A stretch of 64,000 bases of DNA from OLB6 sp964620125 (GCA_964620125.1 CAZUGQ010000009.1:27604-91603); one strand, 5' to 3'. Positions 1-8,016 are shown, counted from the first letter of the stretch. The notes: generated from the letters alone by a model not told the origin. Numbers and translations are program-made.

Positions 1-1
1 G

Positions 2-2065
2 GAAAAAACCAATCCTCTTGGAGAGGACTTCAATTACGCAGAAGAGTTCAAAAAACTCGACTACTGGGCGTTGAAGAAGGATCTTGCAGAACTCATGACC
101 TCATCACAGGACTGGTGGCCAGCCGACTTTGGCCACTATGGAGGTCTCATGATTCGCATGGCGTGGCATGCGGCAGGCACGTATCGTACAGGCGACGGTC
201 GTGGAGGGGGGGGACGTGGACAGCAAAGGTTTGCGCCGCTCAACAGCTGGCCCGATAACACCAACCTTGATAAAGCACGCCGCCTGCTGTGGCCCATCAA
301 GCAGAAATATGGTCAGCAGATTTCTTGGGCCGACCTCATGATCCTTGCTGGCAACGTGGCGCTGGAGTCGATGGGTTTCAAAACCTTTGGTTTTGGCGGC
401 GGACGCGAGGACGTTTGGGAGCCTGACCAGGACGTGTATTGGGGATCAGAAAAGACATGGCTTGACGATAAACGGCATACTGCCGACAGAAAATTGGAAA
501 ACCCGTTGGCTGCGGTGCAGATGGGCCTTATCTACGTGAATCCCGAAGGTCCAAACGCAGTGCCCGATCCAGTTGCAGCTGCACACGACATTCGCGAAAC
601 GTTCAAGCGCATGGCCATGAACGATGAAGAGACGGTAGCACTTATCGCTGGAGGCCATTCTTTTGGCAAGGCTCATGGTGCAGCACCCGTTTCGCACGTT
701 GGTCCTGAACCCGAAGCTGAAGGGCTCGCTGCGCAAGGTCTTGGATGGCACAACACGTACAGGTCTGGCAAGGGTCCCGACGCGATCACCAGCGGTATCG
801 AAGTCACATGGTCCAACACGCCAGCACAGTGGGGGCACAGCTTCTTCCAGAACCTCTTTGGCTACGAATACGAGCTTACCAAAAGTCCGGCCGGTGCTCA
901 TCAGTGGGTAGCAAAAGGAGCTGAGTTAACCGTGCCCGATGCCTTTGATGCCTCGAAGAAACACCTTCCTACGATGCTTACAACGGATCTCTCTTTGAAG
1001 ATGGATCCAGCCTACGAAAAGATATCGCGCCGATTCCTCGAGCATCCCGAAGAGTTTGCTGATGCTTTTGCACGTGCATGGTTCAAGCTTACGCACCGCG
1101 ACATGGGTCCGCGCTCGCGCTACCTGGGTCCGGAAGTGCCAGCAGAAGAGCTGATCTGGCAGGACCCCATACCCGCTGCTACCCACCCGTTGATCGGTGA
1201 GGAGGATATTGCCAACCTGAAGGCAAGTATTCTCGCTAGTGGTTTGTCGGTGTCCGAACTCGTGTCCACAGCCTGGGCATCTGCCTCCACATTCCGCGGC
1301 TCCGACAAAAGGGGGGGGGCAAATGGAGCCCGCATCCGTCTTGCTCCGCAGAGGAATTGGGAAGTAAACCAACCCGCTCAACTTGCCAGAGTGCTGGAAA
1401 CGCTCACGAGCATACAAGTGGAATTCAACGCGATGCATGTTGGTGGAGCGCAGGTAAGCCTGGCCGACCTCATCGTGCTTGGTGGATGTGCTGCTATTGA
1501 GAAGGCTGCCGCTGATGCCGGCCATACCATACAAGTGCCGTTCACACCAGGGCGCACAGATGCAACGCAAGAACAAACAGATGTAGAGTCGTTTGCGGTT
1601 CTCGAACCGTATGCCGACGGCTTCCGCAACTATCTGAAGGGAGGCATCGGTATTCCTGCCGAGGTTCTGCTCCTTGATAAGGCTCAGTTGCTCACGTTAA
1701 CTGCTCCCGAAATGACGGTACTTGTGGGCGGCATGCGCGTTCTTGGAACCAATGTTGGAGGTTCACGGCATGGCGTTCTAACCACACGTGTTGGGCAGCT
1801 CACCAACGACTTCTTTGTGAATCTTCTCGATATGTCAACGGCATGGAGCGGGGCTGCCGATGCCAATGAGTTTACCGGCACTGATCGAAAGACGGGTGAT
1901 GTTCGGTGGTCTGGCACCCGAGTTGACCTTGTGTTTGGATCCAACTCCATCCTGCGCGCGCTTGCCGAAGTTTACGCCAGCGCTGATGGAGAAAAGAAGT
2001 TTGTCAACGACTTTGTGGCTGCGTGGAACAAGGTGATGAACCTGGATCGGTTCGACGTAGCGTAA
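2..2065 (+). CDS. katG: Catalase-peroxidase KatG (5' end outside window)
   Basis: Bifunctional haem enzyme that breaks down hydrogen peroxide by catalase and peroxidase reactions. The reading frame is open from base 2, and its first residues (NPLGEDFNYAEEF) are already conserved KatG sequence, so only a few dozen N-terminal residues are missing; 687 residues are visible. The distal Arg-Trp-His triad lies in RMAWHAAGTYR and the proximal haem histidine in ALIAGGHSFGKAHG. The Trp-Tyr-Met adduct needed for catalase activity looks intact: the Trp of MAWH, the Tyr of GLIYVNPEGP, and the Met of FKRMAMND at the expected 26-residue spacing from that Tyr. The C-terminal duplicated peroxidase-like domain is complete. 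Two G runs of 8 and 9 bases (206-213 and 1311-1319) encode glycine-rich stretches without breaking the frame. The gene stands alone and is followed by a hairpin. Confidence 0.97.
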   Translation, partial: EKTNPLGEDFNYAEEFKKLDYWALKKDLAELMTSSQDWWPADFGHYGGLMIRMAWHAAGTYRTGDGRGGGGRGQQRFAPLNSWPDNTNLDKARRLLWPIKQKYGQQISWADLMILAGNVALESMGFKTFGFGGGREDVWEPDQDVYWGSEKTWLDDKRHTADRKLENPLAAVQMGLIYVNPEGPNAVPDPVAAAHDIRETFKRMAMNDEETVALIAGGHSFGKAHGAAPVSHVGPEPEAEGLAAQGLGWHNTYRSGKGPDAITSGIEVTWSNTPAQWGHSFFQNLFGYEYELTKSPAGAHQWVAKGAELTVPDAFDASKKHLPTMLTTDLSLKMDPAYEKISRRFLEHPEEFADAFARAWFKLTHRDMGPRSRYLGPEVPAEELIWQDPIPAATHPLIGEEDIANLKASILASGLSVSELVSTAWASASTFRGSDKRGGANGARIRLAPQRNWEVNQPAQLARVLETLTSIQVEFNAMHVGGAQVSLADLIVLGGCAAIEKAAADAGHTIQVPFTPGRTDATQEQTDVESFAVLEPYADGFRNYLKGGIGIPAEVLLLDKAQLLTLTAPEMTVLVGGMRVLGTNVGGSRHGVLTTRVGQLTNDFFVNLLDMSTAWSGAADANEFTGTDRKTGDVRWSGTRVDLVFGSNSILRALAEVYASADGEKKFVNDFVAAWNKVMNLDRFDVA

Positions 2066-2136
2066 TTGAGCTAATTAGATTCTCGCATTTGGTGTGAGCC
2101 AATAGAGCTCATGCGGCTGCTAAGAATACATGGCAT

Positions 2137-2172
2137 CGGGTCGTGATCCATTGTTTGTGAGGTCACGACCCG
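2137..2172 (+). terminator. Hairpin after katG, terminator-like
   Basis: A perfect 10-bp inverted repeat (CGGGTCGTGA / TCACGACCCG) encloses a 16-base loop and is followed by AAGTATTTTT. It lies 70 bp after the katG stop and directly before the next gene, so it probably ends katG transcription. The T run is short and interrupted, so termination is inferred. Confidence 0.55.
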
Positions 2173-2186
2173 AAGTATTTTTCAGC

Positions 2187-2555
2187 ATGAATACCATCAG
2201 TGTTTTCGTGCAAACGGTGGGGTTACTCGTCCTTTCGAATGTTTTCATGACGTTCGCGTGGTATGCCCACCTAAAGGAACTCAACAACCGACCATGGATC
2301 GTAGCGGCGTTACTCAGCTGGGCCGTGGCCTTGTTTGAGTATTTGCTGCAAGTGCCAGCCAACCGCATCGGGTATGGCACATTCTCTCTGGGACAGTTGA
2401 AGATCCTACAGGAGGTGATCACTCTTTGTGTGTTTGTGCCCTTCTCCATCTTTTACATGCGGCAGCCATTCAGACTTGATTACGTTTGGGCCGGACTATG
2501 CATTCTCGGCGCCGTTTATTTCATGTTTCGAGGAGCTGGAGCAGGAACTCCCTGA
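2187..2555 (+). CDS. DUF486 family small membrane protein
   Basis: A 122-residue integral membrane protein with about four hydrophobic helices, matching the DUF486 family (related to small drug/metabolite transporter-like proteins; function unknown). Recognisable family features are the FMTFAWYAHLKELNNRPW segment after helix 1, LFEYLLQVPANRIGYG, and QLKILQEVITL in the third part. The frame extends upstream, but the ATG at 2187 gives the normal family length and N-terminus and lies after the hairpin stem, so I chose it. No clear ribosome binding site is present. A TATTTTTC element ends 4 bases before the ATG and could be a -7 promoter box giving a leaderless mRNA. Confidence 0.8.
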   Translation: MNTISVFVQTVGLLVLSNVFMTFAWYAHLKELNNRPWIVAALLSWAVALFEYLLQVPANRIGYGTFSLGQLKILQEVITLCVFVPFSIFYMRQPFRLDYVWAGLCILGAVYFMFRGAGAGTP

Positions 2556-2641
2556 TTTTCTTTGGGAACAACCTGATGATGTTCCGATGATATTTGCAGG
2601 GTTGGATCTATACATTTTCCACTTATACATGGAGCTGCACG

Positions 2642-3445
2642 ATGGAATACGTGAAGGCAAACGTGCATGCCAAGGGGAGCCACTTAATTTTCAACTGCAT
2701 TCCGTCTCGTGGAACGGAGCATGACTGGTTATTCGATGCTGCCGTTGGTGCGGGCATCGCTGCAGTTTCCAAGGTTCCACCAGCAGTGGATCTACGAGCG
2801 AAGTGGTGGGCCATCGGCAATCAGAAAGACACTGGAAGCTGCGTTGGATGGGCCACGGCTGACTCCGTTCTGCGCTGGCACTTTGTAAAAGCTAGAAAGC
2901 TCACGACAAAGGAACTTCTCTCCGTGCGATTTGTTTGGATGTCGTCGAAAGAAACAGATATCTACGTGTCGTATCCAAGCACATTTATCGAAGAGGAAGG
3001 CACAAGCCTAAAAGCTGCACTCGACATATGCAGAAAGTATGGTATTGTACCCGAGAGTGTGCTGCCGTTCGAAGGAGCATCTTTGTATCGGGGTACGGCA
3101 AAGACGCTGTTTGCAACCGCGGCAAGAAGAAAAATCAGCAGCTACTTCAATCTTGGAACCAAGGTTGCCGATTGGCGAAGGTGGATTGCTACGAACGGGC
3201 CGATCCTAACTCGCTTGAACGTTGATGATACATTCATGCAAGCCACAGAAACTGCCGGCAAGCTCTCAGCCTATGATCCTGCGTCGGCAGGGGGCGGTCA
3301 TGCCGTAGCACTCGTGGGGTACACGCTCAAACACTTTATTGTGCGGAACAGTTGGGGAACGGACTGGGGCGATGGTGGATTTGCCTATGCATCTAACGAA
3401 TATGCTGCGGCCGCCTTTACTGAGGCGTATGGAGTGGTAGTCTAG
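2642..3445 (+). CDS. Papain-like (C1A) cysteine peptidase without pro-region
   Basis: A 267-residue papain-fold peptidase. The active site is visible: oxyanion Gln61 and catalytic Cys67 in QKDTGSCVGWA, His220 in GGGHAVALVGY, and Asn236 in IVRNSWGTDWGDGGFAY. The mature-domain start signature (VDLRAKWWAIGNQKDTGSC) begins near residue 49, so only about 45 residues precede it. There is neither a standard inhibitory pro-domain nor an obvious signal peptide. The ATG at 2642 is preceded by GGAGC at a workable distance; an in-frame start at 2594 adds 16 residues. The substrate is unknown. The protein could be cytoplasmic, like a few bacterial C1 peptidases. A decayed gene begins two bases after its stop. 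Confidence 0.85.
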   Translation: MEYVKANVHAKGSHLIFNCIPSRGTEHDWLFDAAVGAGIAAVSKVPPAVDLRAKWWAIGNQKDTGSCVGWATADSVLRWHFVKARKLTTKELLSVRFVWMSSKETDIYVSYPSTFIEEEGTSLKAALDICRKYGIVPESVLPFEGASLYRGTAKTLFATAARRKISSYFNLGTKVADWRRWIATNGPILTRLNVDDTFMQATETAGKLSAYDPASAGGGHAVALVGYTLKHFIVRNSWGTDWGDGGFAYASNEYAAAAFTEAYGVVV

Positions 3446-3446
3446 G

Positions 3447-3820
3447 ATGCTGAAGAAGAGAAACAACAGCAAATCCAAAAATGCCACCCAAGTCATGCAG
3501 CAGCAAACTGAATGTACGTGCATGGCGTGCTAGCTCATACACACACTCGACCTCAAGTTCATTGTCCACCACGGCGAGTTTGTAGTCCAAAAAGTCTTCG
3601 GCAACACGAACCTGCTCGGCAATGACGTTAACCTTCTTCACCGACTGCTCAAGAACAACGTAACTCCACAAACCGGATGGAAAGCTTACACCCTTCTCAC
3701 CTAACAGACAGCCGAGAGATTCAAAATCAATCCAGGCTCGTTACACCGTTAACGGAATCGTACGAACACCTTGGCGATATCCAGACCTTTTCTATAGAAA
3801 TGAAGAAGGTTGAAGAGTAG
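3447..3820 (+). pseudogene. Decayed DUF2652-family gene (C-terminal remnant)
   Basis: No intact gene is present, but the plus strand encodes a recognisable DUF2652-like C-terminal half. From 3447 one frame reads a Cys motif (ECTCMAC), then an in-frame TAG at 3531, then LDLKFIVHHGEFVVQKVFG and LLGNDVNLLHRLLKNNV, then a TAA at 3702. The natural end (ESYEHLGDIQTFSIEMK, then a stop at 3818) lies in another frame, so at least one frameshift occurred near 3730. Two stops, one frameshift and the missing N-terminal half make it a pseudogene. The family assignment rests on remembered family patterns (Cys motif, LK-x-HxGE, GxDVxxxHRLLKN). Minus-strand frames over this stretch show no protein character. 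Confidence 0.7.
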
Positions 3821-3829
3821 TTCGCAACC

Positions 3830-4411
3830 GTGCCCAATCCCCTTGCCATCCTTCCGCTCACTCCAGACCGATGGTCAGATTTCGAGGCCATTTTCATGGC
3901 CAAGGGGTGCAGCATAGCACGCAGTTGCTGGTGTGTCTACTACCGGCATCGTGGCGCCGGTGTTCCTGTACCCGCCGGAAGCACCCGTGCGCAGGAGAAC
4001 AAGGCTGAATTCAAAGAGCTGGTTGATAGTGGTGCTATGCCGGGCCTTATCGGTTATCGTGATGGCGTACCGGTCGGCTGGGTAAGCGTTGGTCCACGCA
4101 AGGAGTTCCTCAAACTCGAGCGTTCGCCCGTGATGAAACCAGTCGACGAGCTGCCGGTGTGGTCCATCATCTGTTTTGTGGTCCCCGCCGCCTACCGCTC
4201 CCAAGGCGTCGCCGCCGCCTTGCTCGATGGTGCTGTAGAATTTTCTCGGAGCAATGGGGCTTTGGCCGTGGAAGGATATCCGATTGACAAGCCGAAGCGC
4301 TCGAACGATGAGTTCATGTGGTTTGGCGCGAAGTCGATGTTCGACCGTGCGGGATTTGTTGAGGTAGCGCGGCGCAAACCGCAAAGGCCGGTGATGCGTT
4401 TGCTGTTTTAG
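3830..4411 (+). CDS. GNAT family N-acetyltransferase
   Basis: A 193-residue GCN5-related acetyltransferase. It begins LAILPLTPDRWSDFEAIF, followed by a CWCVYYR segment typical of a subgroup that has this cysteine/tryptophan patch. The acetyl-CoA core is IICFVVPAAYRSQGVAAALLDGA (beta4 and the Q/R-x-x-G-x-A pyrophosphate loop), and the C-terminal part contains FMWFGAKSMFDRAGFVEVAR. The acceptor substrate cannot be told from the sequence. The start is a GTG; no ATG occurs early enough to keep the conserved N-terminus. It lies 4 bp upstream of the VOC gene, so the two are probably co-transcribed. Confidence 0.85.
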   Translation: MPNPLAILPLTPDRWSDFEAIFMAKGCSIARSCWCVYYRHRGAGVPVPAGSTRAQENKAEFKELVDSGAMPGLIGYRDGVPVGWVSVGPRKEFLKLERSPVMKPVDELPVWSIICFVVPAAYRSQGVAAALLDGAVEFSRSNGALAVEGYPIDKPKRSNDEFMWFGAKSMFDRAGFVEVARRKPQRPVMRLLF

Positions 4412-4414
4412 GCG

Positions 4415-4816
4415 ATGTTTGCCCATCACAACTGGAACAACATCATGCAACTAGGTGCCTTTTCCATCAGCCTTGCCGTGAAGAACATCGAAGCTTCGCT
4501 GGAATTCTATCAGAAGCTCGGCTTCCAGACCATGGGCGGCGACATCAGTCAGAAGTGGCTCATCCTAAAAAACGGCAGTACCATCATCGGTCTGTTCGAA
4601 GGGATGTTCGACAAAAACATGCTAACGTTCAACCCCGGATGGAACCAGGATGCTCAGGAAGTAAACCCGTTCACCGACGTACGAGAATTACAGCACTCGC
4701 TGAAAGCCAGTGGCGTGAGTCTGACTTCGGAGGCCGACGAGACTACAACGGGTCCGGCGCACATCACCATGGTTGATCCCGACGGCAATCCAATCCTTAT
4801 CGACCAGCATCGCTAG
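4415..4816 (+). CDS. VOC (glyoxalase/bleomycin-resistance fold) protein
   Basis: A 133-residue protein of the vicinal-oxygen-chelate superfamily. It has the betaalphabeta pattern: FSISLAVKNIEASLEFYQKLGF at the N-terminus, a central KNGSTIIGLFEGMF strand, and the closing HITMVDPDGNPILIDQH typical of DUF-type glyoxalases. Members bind a divalent metal and act as lyases, dioxygenases or antibiotic-binding proteins; the substrate here is unknown. The ATG at 4415 is close to the preceding gene, but an internal ATG at 4445 (MQLGAFSISL) fits the family N-terminus better, so the true protein may be 10 residues shorter. Confidence 0.85.
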   Translation: MFAHHNWNNIMQLGAFSISLAVKNIEASLEFYQKLGFQTMGGDISQKWLILKNGSTIIGLFEGMFDKNMLTFNPGWNQDAQEVNPFTDVRELQHSLKASGVSLTSEADETTTGPAHITMVDPDGNPILIDQHR

Positions 4817-4857
4817 TGCGCAAGCCAATTGGCTAGAATCGCGGTGATCGGTGCCAT

Positions 4858-4878
4858 CCCAGTGCGATGGTCACTGGG
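4858..4878 (+). terminator. Weak hairpin plus T-rich stretch
   Basis: A 7-bp inverted repeat (CCCAGTG / CACTGGG) with a 7-base loop is followed, after TGCCAATAG, by five Ts. It lies between the VOC gene and the HdeD-like gene and may end the GNAT-VOC unit. The spacer between stem and T run makes this a weak candidate. Confidence 0.3.
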
Positions 4879-4938
4879 TGCCAATAGTTTTTAGGTTTGG
4901 CCACAACCGGATACCTACCATTTTGCTCTGGAGGCTCT

Positions 4939-5496
4939 ATGTCCAGTTCCTTGAACCGGATGGCTTCTGTTCTGGCGCGCAATTGGTGGCTGCTTCTTCT
5001 GCGGGGCCTTGCCGCCATAACCTTTGGCATACTCACCTGGATGCAGCCTGGCATCTCGCTCACTGCCTTGGTGCTGCTGTTTGGAGCGTACGCTATGACG
5101 GATGGGATTTTCTCCATCTGGGGCGTGGCGGCAACTTGGAGTACCAACGACGACCGGTGGCTGCTGCTGCTCAAGGGTCTGCTTAGCATCGGATTTGCCA
5201 TGATGACCTTCATGGCGCCGGCCATAACCGCACTTGTTTTGCTGTTCTACATCGCTGCGTGGGCCATTGCCACGGGCGTTTTGGAGATTGTGGCTGCAAT
5301 CCAGTTGCGGAAGGAGATCGAAGGTGAATGGCTTTGGGTTCTATCTGGCCTGGCATCAGTGGTCTTTGGTGCATTACTCCTAGCTGCTCCCGGTCCCGGT
5401 GCACTAACGGTGGTCTGGCTTATCGGCACCTATGCAGTGGTGGTGGGACTCATGCTCCTGATGCTGGCGTTCCGTGTAAAGAAGCTTGCAGCGTAA
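4939..5496 (+). CDS. HdeD/DUF308 family membrane protein
   Basis: A 185-residue inner-membrane protein with six predicted hydrophobic helices arranged as three repeated pairs, the hallmark of the HdeD/DUF308 family. The first repeat begins NWWLLLLRGLAAITFGILTW and similar RWLLLLKGLLSIGFAMMTF and WLWVLSGLASVVFGALLL segments follow. HdeD is linked to acid resistance in enterobacteria, but most homologues have no known function. The ATG at 4939 was chosen because GGAGGCTCT lies just upstream; the frame itself extends further but that part is not membrane-like. Confidence 0.85.
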   Translation: MSSSLNRMASVLARNWWLLLLRGLAAITFGILTWMQPGISLTALVLLFGAYAMTDGIFSIWGVAATWSTNDDRWLLLLKGLLSIGFAMMTFMAPAITALVLLFYIAAWAIATGVLEIVAAIQLRKEIEGEWLWVLSGLASVVFGALLLAAPGPGALTVVWLIGTYAVVVGLMLLMLAFRVKKLAA

Positions 5497-5543
5497 CCAG
5501 AACACACCAGTCTAATACCAGGCACTAGTTCGTACTTTTTACA

Positions 5544-6554
5544 ATGCGAGCCGTTTTTCATGCAGCCTACGCATCTCCAGACCTTCTCGAGGTTCGGGAG
5601 TTGCCTCGGCCTGTGCCAGCATCTAACGAAGTGCTTGCACGTGTGCACTATGCCTCCGTTCACCCGGACATCTGGCACACCGTGCATGGCATACCATACG
5701 TTCTGCGCCTCATGGGTGGAGGCTTGCGGAAACCAAAGCCCCCTATCCCAGGAATCGACTTTGCTGGCGAAGTGGTGCAGGTGGGGGAGAACGTTACGCG
5801 GTTCGGTATCGGAGATCGAGTGTTTGGCGAAACGGTGTCTATGCAATGGAAGAATGGCGGCACGTATGCCGAATACGTGGCCGTCCGGCAAGAAAGGATC
5901 GAGCACGTACCCGATAATGTGACGTTGCAGCAGGCGGCCTGTGTGCCAACGTCGGGCAAGATTGCACTGCAGGGGCTGCGTGACTGTCTGGCGCTTAAGG
6001 CTGGTGACCGCCTACTCATCATCGGAGCAGGCGGAAACGTGGGATGCCCCGCCATTCAGATTGCCAAGTCCGTTGGTGTCCACGTTACCGCTGTGGACCA
6101 ACCATCAACGTTAGACATGATTAGGGGGCTTGGGGCAGACGTGGTGATCGACTACACTACGACTAACGTTACCCGCCAATCCATGAAGTACGACGCCATC
6201 TACGATATTGCCTGTGTGTTTCCGTACGCCGCTATCAAGCGCATCCTCAAGTCCGATGGGCAATGGCTGGTGGTTGGGCATGACCACTATGGTAAGCCCG
6301 GACGAAAGGTATTCGGCAGTTTGCCGTGGGTTTTTGGTTTGATGTTCCGTTCGGTATTCGATCGCAAACTTCGCGCCAACCGCATCACCTCGGAAACCCC
6401 CGACCGGCTGAAGGTACTGGCTGACATGCTTGCTGCCGGAACCCTTACCCCGATCGTTGACCGTGTATTCCCGATCACAGAAGTTGCCAAGGCTATCCAC
6501 TATCTTGAATCGGGAGTTGCACGAGGGAAGATCTTGATATCAACTAGTTCGTAG
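5544..6554 (+). CDS. Zinc-free MDR family NAD(P)H oxidoreductase
   Basis: A 336-residue medium-chain dehydrogenase/reductase of the quinone oxidoreductase-like branch. The GroES-like N-terminal domain contains PGIDFAGEVVQVGENV and GDRVFGE. The Rossmann domain has the nucleotide-binding loop LLIIGAGGNVGCPAIQIAK and AVDQPSTLDMIRGLGADVVIDY. The catalytic and structural zinc cysteines of alcohol dehydrogenases are absent, so it probably reduces a quinone or an activated double bond with NADPH. TACTTTTT ends 4 bases before the ATG, an arrangement that would give a leaderless transcript. A small membrane-protein gene follows after 10 bp. Confidence 0.87.
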   Translation: MRAVFHAAYASPDLLEVRELPRPVPASNEVLARVHYASVHPDIWHTVHGIPYVLRLMGGGLRKPKPPIPGIDFAGEVVQVGENVTRFGIGDRVFGETVSMQWKNGGTYAEYVAVRQERIEHVPDNVTLQQAACVPTSGKIALQGLRDCLALKAGDRLLIIGAGGNVGCPAIQIAKSVGVHVTAVDQPSTLDMIRGLGADVVIDYTTTNVTRQSMKYDAIYDIACVFPYAAIKRILKSDGQWLVVGHDHYGKPGRKVFGSLPWVFGLMFRSVFDRKLRANRITSETPDRLKVLADMLAAGTLTPIVDRVFPITEVAKAIHYLESGVARGKILISTSS

Positions 6555-6564
6555 GAGCACTTCA

Positions 6565-6756
6565 ATGGGCAACGACAAGGTTGTGGTAAACAGCGACGGT
6601 TTATGGGGCTTCACGTATTTCCTTGGCGTTATCGGTGCCTCTGTGTACTACATCCAGCAAGCAACTGGATTTTGGGAAGGCGTTCTTGGCATTGTTAAAG
6701 CACTGTTTTGGCCTGGGATGATGGTATATCGAGCAATGGAACTCATGATGATGTAA
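6565..6756 (+). CDS. 63-residue single-helix membrane protein, unknown
   Basis: I do not recognise a family. The 63 residues hold one clear hydrophobic stretch (FTYFLGVIGASVYYI) and a second, weaker one (LGIVKALFWPGMMVYRAM), with a short polar N-terminus, so it is probably a small inner-membrane protein. AGGAG sits 8 bases before the ATG, which supports translation, and the 10-bp gap to the upstream oxidoreductase suggests co-transcription. A similar pattern (WGF, then VYYI and ALFWPGMMVY) occurs in small uncharacterised proteins of many bacteria, but I cannot name a role. Confidence 0.65.
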   Translation: MGNDKVVVNSDGLWGFTYFLGVIGASVYYIQQATGFWEGVLGIVKALFWPGMMVYRAMELMMM

Positions 6757-6849
6757 GCGGTACGGACCACCTCCAGATACCGCTAGTACAAGTATTCAGC
6801 ATCAGGTGCGCACCAAGTGGCCACTCAAGGACAGGGTTTTTTGTGTACT

Positions 6850-6869
6850 ATTGTGTTACAACACACAAT
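6850..6869. promoter_or_regulatory. Inverted repeat upstream of the NmrA-type gene
   Basis: A perfect 7-bp inverted repeat, ATTGTGT-N6-ACACAAT, lies 31 bp before the start codon of the next gene. A half copy (TTGTGTACTA) sits directly upstream at 6841. The size and spacing suit a dimeric regulator such as an HxlR or MarR protein; no such regulator gene is in the window. Operator function is inferred. Confidence 0.5.
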
Positions 6870-6900
6870 AACAGTACCAATTCATTGTATAGGAGCGACG

Positions 6901-7869
6901 ATGACTTCTACGTCAATCATTGCCGTTTTTGGCGCCACCGGAGCACAAGGTGGCGGACTCATTCGTGCTATTCTCAACGACGCTGAAAGCCCCTTTACCA
7001 TTCGAGCGATAACAAGAAATCCACAATCCGAGAAGGCACAAGCACTCGCTGCGCAGGGGATTGAAGTTGTGCAGGCCGACCTTAATGACCTGGAGAGTTT
7101 GGTTACGGCATTACGTGGCTGTACCGCAGCATTTTGCGTCACCAATTTTTGGGATACGTTTTCTGCTGAAATCGAAAAACAGCAAGCAAAAAACTTGGCT
7201 CAGGCCTGTAAGCAGGCAAACATCCAGCATGCCATTTGGTCAACCCTCGAAGATACCCGCCGATTCTTCCCGATCACCGATCAGCGAATGCCGGTTTTGC
7301 AGGAGCACTACAACGTTCCGCACTTTGATGCCAAGGGCGAAGCTGATGCTTTTTTCCAGGAGGCGGGAGTGTCCACAACGTTCTTAGCAACGTCCTACTA
7401 CTGGGAGAACCTCATCTATTTCGGCACGGGGCCGCAGCGTGGTCAGGACGGCAAACTCTACTTTACCATGCCGATGGCAGATGCAAAACTGCCGGGCATT
7501 GCCGCGGAAGACATCGGTAGGATTGCCTATGGAGTTTTCAAGCGTGGCAAGGAGTTCGTGGGCACGTATGTATATGCGGCGGGAGAGTGTGTTTCTGGTG
7601 CCGACATGGCGAGGGGCATGAGTTCAGTGATTGGAGAAGAAGTGATCTACAACGATGCCGATCCTGATGTGTACCGTCAGTTCGGATTTCCTGGAGCTGA
7701 CGAAATGGGCAACATGTTCCAGTTCAAGCGCGACTTCACGGCCGAATATGTAGGCGTGCGTGAAGCGAACCGCGATTTGATCTCGCAGCTTAACCCGAAG
7801 ACGATGAGCTTTAGTGAGTGGTTGGCCGTGTACGGCAAGCACATTCCTGTGCCGACGGCTGAGAACTGA
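6901..7869 (+). CDS. NmrA-like atypical short-chain dehydrogenase family protein
   Basis: A 322-residue protein with an N-terminal NAD(P)-binding loop, IIAVFGATGAQGGGLIRAIL, followed by a strand with basic specificity residues (AITRNPQSEKAQAL) and the NmrA-type segment AAFCVTNFWDTF. The usual Tyr-x-x-x-Lys dehydrogenase pair is not seen in the expected place. NmrA/HSCARG proteins mostly sense the NADP(H) state rather than catalyse. The chosen ATG has TAGGAG 6 bases upstream; an upstream in-frame start would cross the inverted repeat and is unlikely. It is a single gene with its own probable operator. Confidence 0.87.
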   Translation: MTSTSIIAVFGATGAQGGGLIRAILNDAESPFTIRAITRNPQSEKAQALAAQGIEVVQADLNDLESLVTALRGCTAAFCVTNFWDTFSAEIEKQQAKNLAQACKQANIQHAIWSTLEDTRRFFPITDQRMPVLQEHYNVPHFDAKGEADAFFQEAGVSTTFLATSYYWENLIYFGTGPQRGQDGKLYFTMPMADAKLPGIAAEDIGRIAYGVFKRGKEFVGTYVYAAGECVSGADMARGMSSVIGEEVIYNDADPDVYRQFGFPGADEMGNMFQFKRDFTAEYVGVREANRDLISQLNPKTMSFSEWLAVYGKHIPVPTAEN

Positions 7870-7880
7870 TGGATGGATTG

Positions 7881-7997
7881 AACGTGCCGGGATTACTTAT
7901 TTACACGTACGAGTGCCGGGTATAAGTGATCCCGGCACTCGTACCGCGATACGTGTATCCCGGTATTAGTACCGGGATACCTTATGTCCCGGTAACG
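7881..7997. repeat. Cluster of nested palindromes (GAGTGCCGGG family)
   Basis: This intergenic stretch is almost all inverted repeats. A perfect 14-bp stem, GTACGAGTGCCGGG (7907-7920) with CCCGGCACTCGTAC (7931-7944), has a 10-base loop. An outer pair, TACACGTA (7902-7909) and TACGTGTA (7950-7957), encloses it. A second perfect 11-bp stem, GTATCCCGGTA (7955-7965) with TACCGGGATAC (7970-7980), has the loop TTAG. Flanking ACGTGCCGGGA and GTCCCGGTAACGT form an imperfect outer pair. The same core is found at 47402-47432. No T run follows, so a plain terminator does not explain the complexity; a dispersed palindromic element is more likely. Confidence 0.85.
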
Positions 7998-8016
7998 TCC
8001 TCATTCCCCCGAGCAG

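Noticed and set aside
446..901. 151-codon minus-strand frame inside katG
   Set aside because: KatG sequence is continuous on the plus strand; the opposite frame has no protein-like character.
3417..3671. 84-residue minus-strand frame over the DUF2652 remnant
   Set aside because: The plus strand carries recognisable protein sequence there; the minus frame is its shadow.
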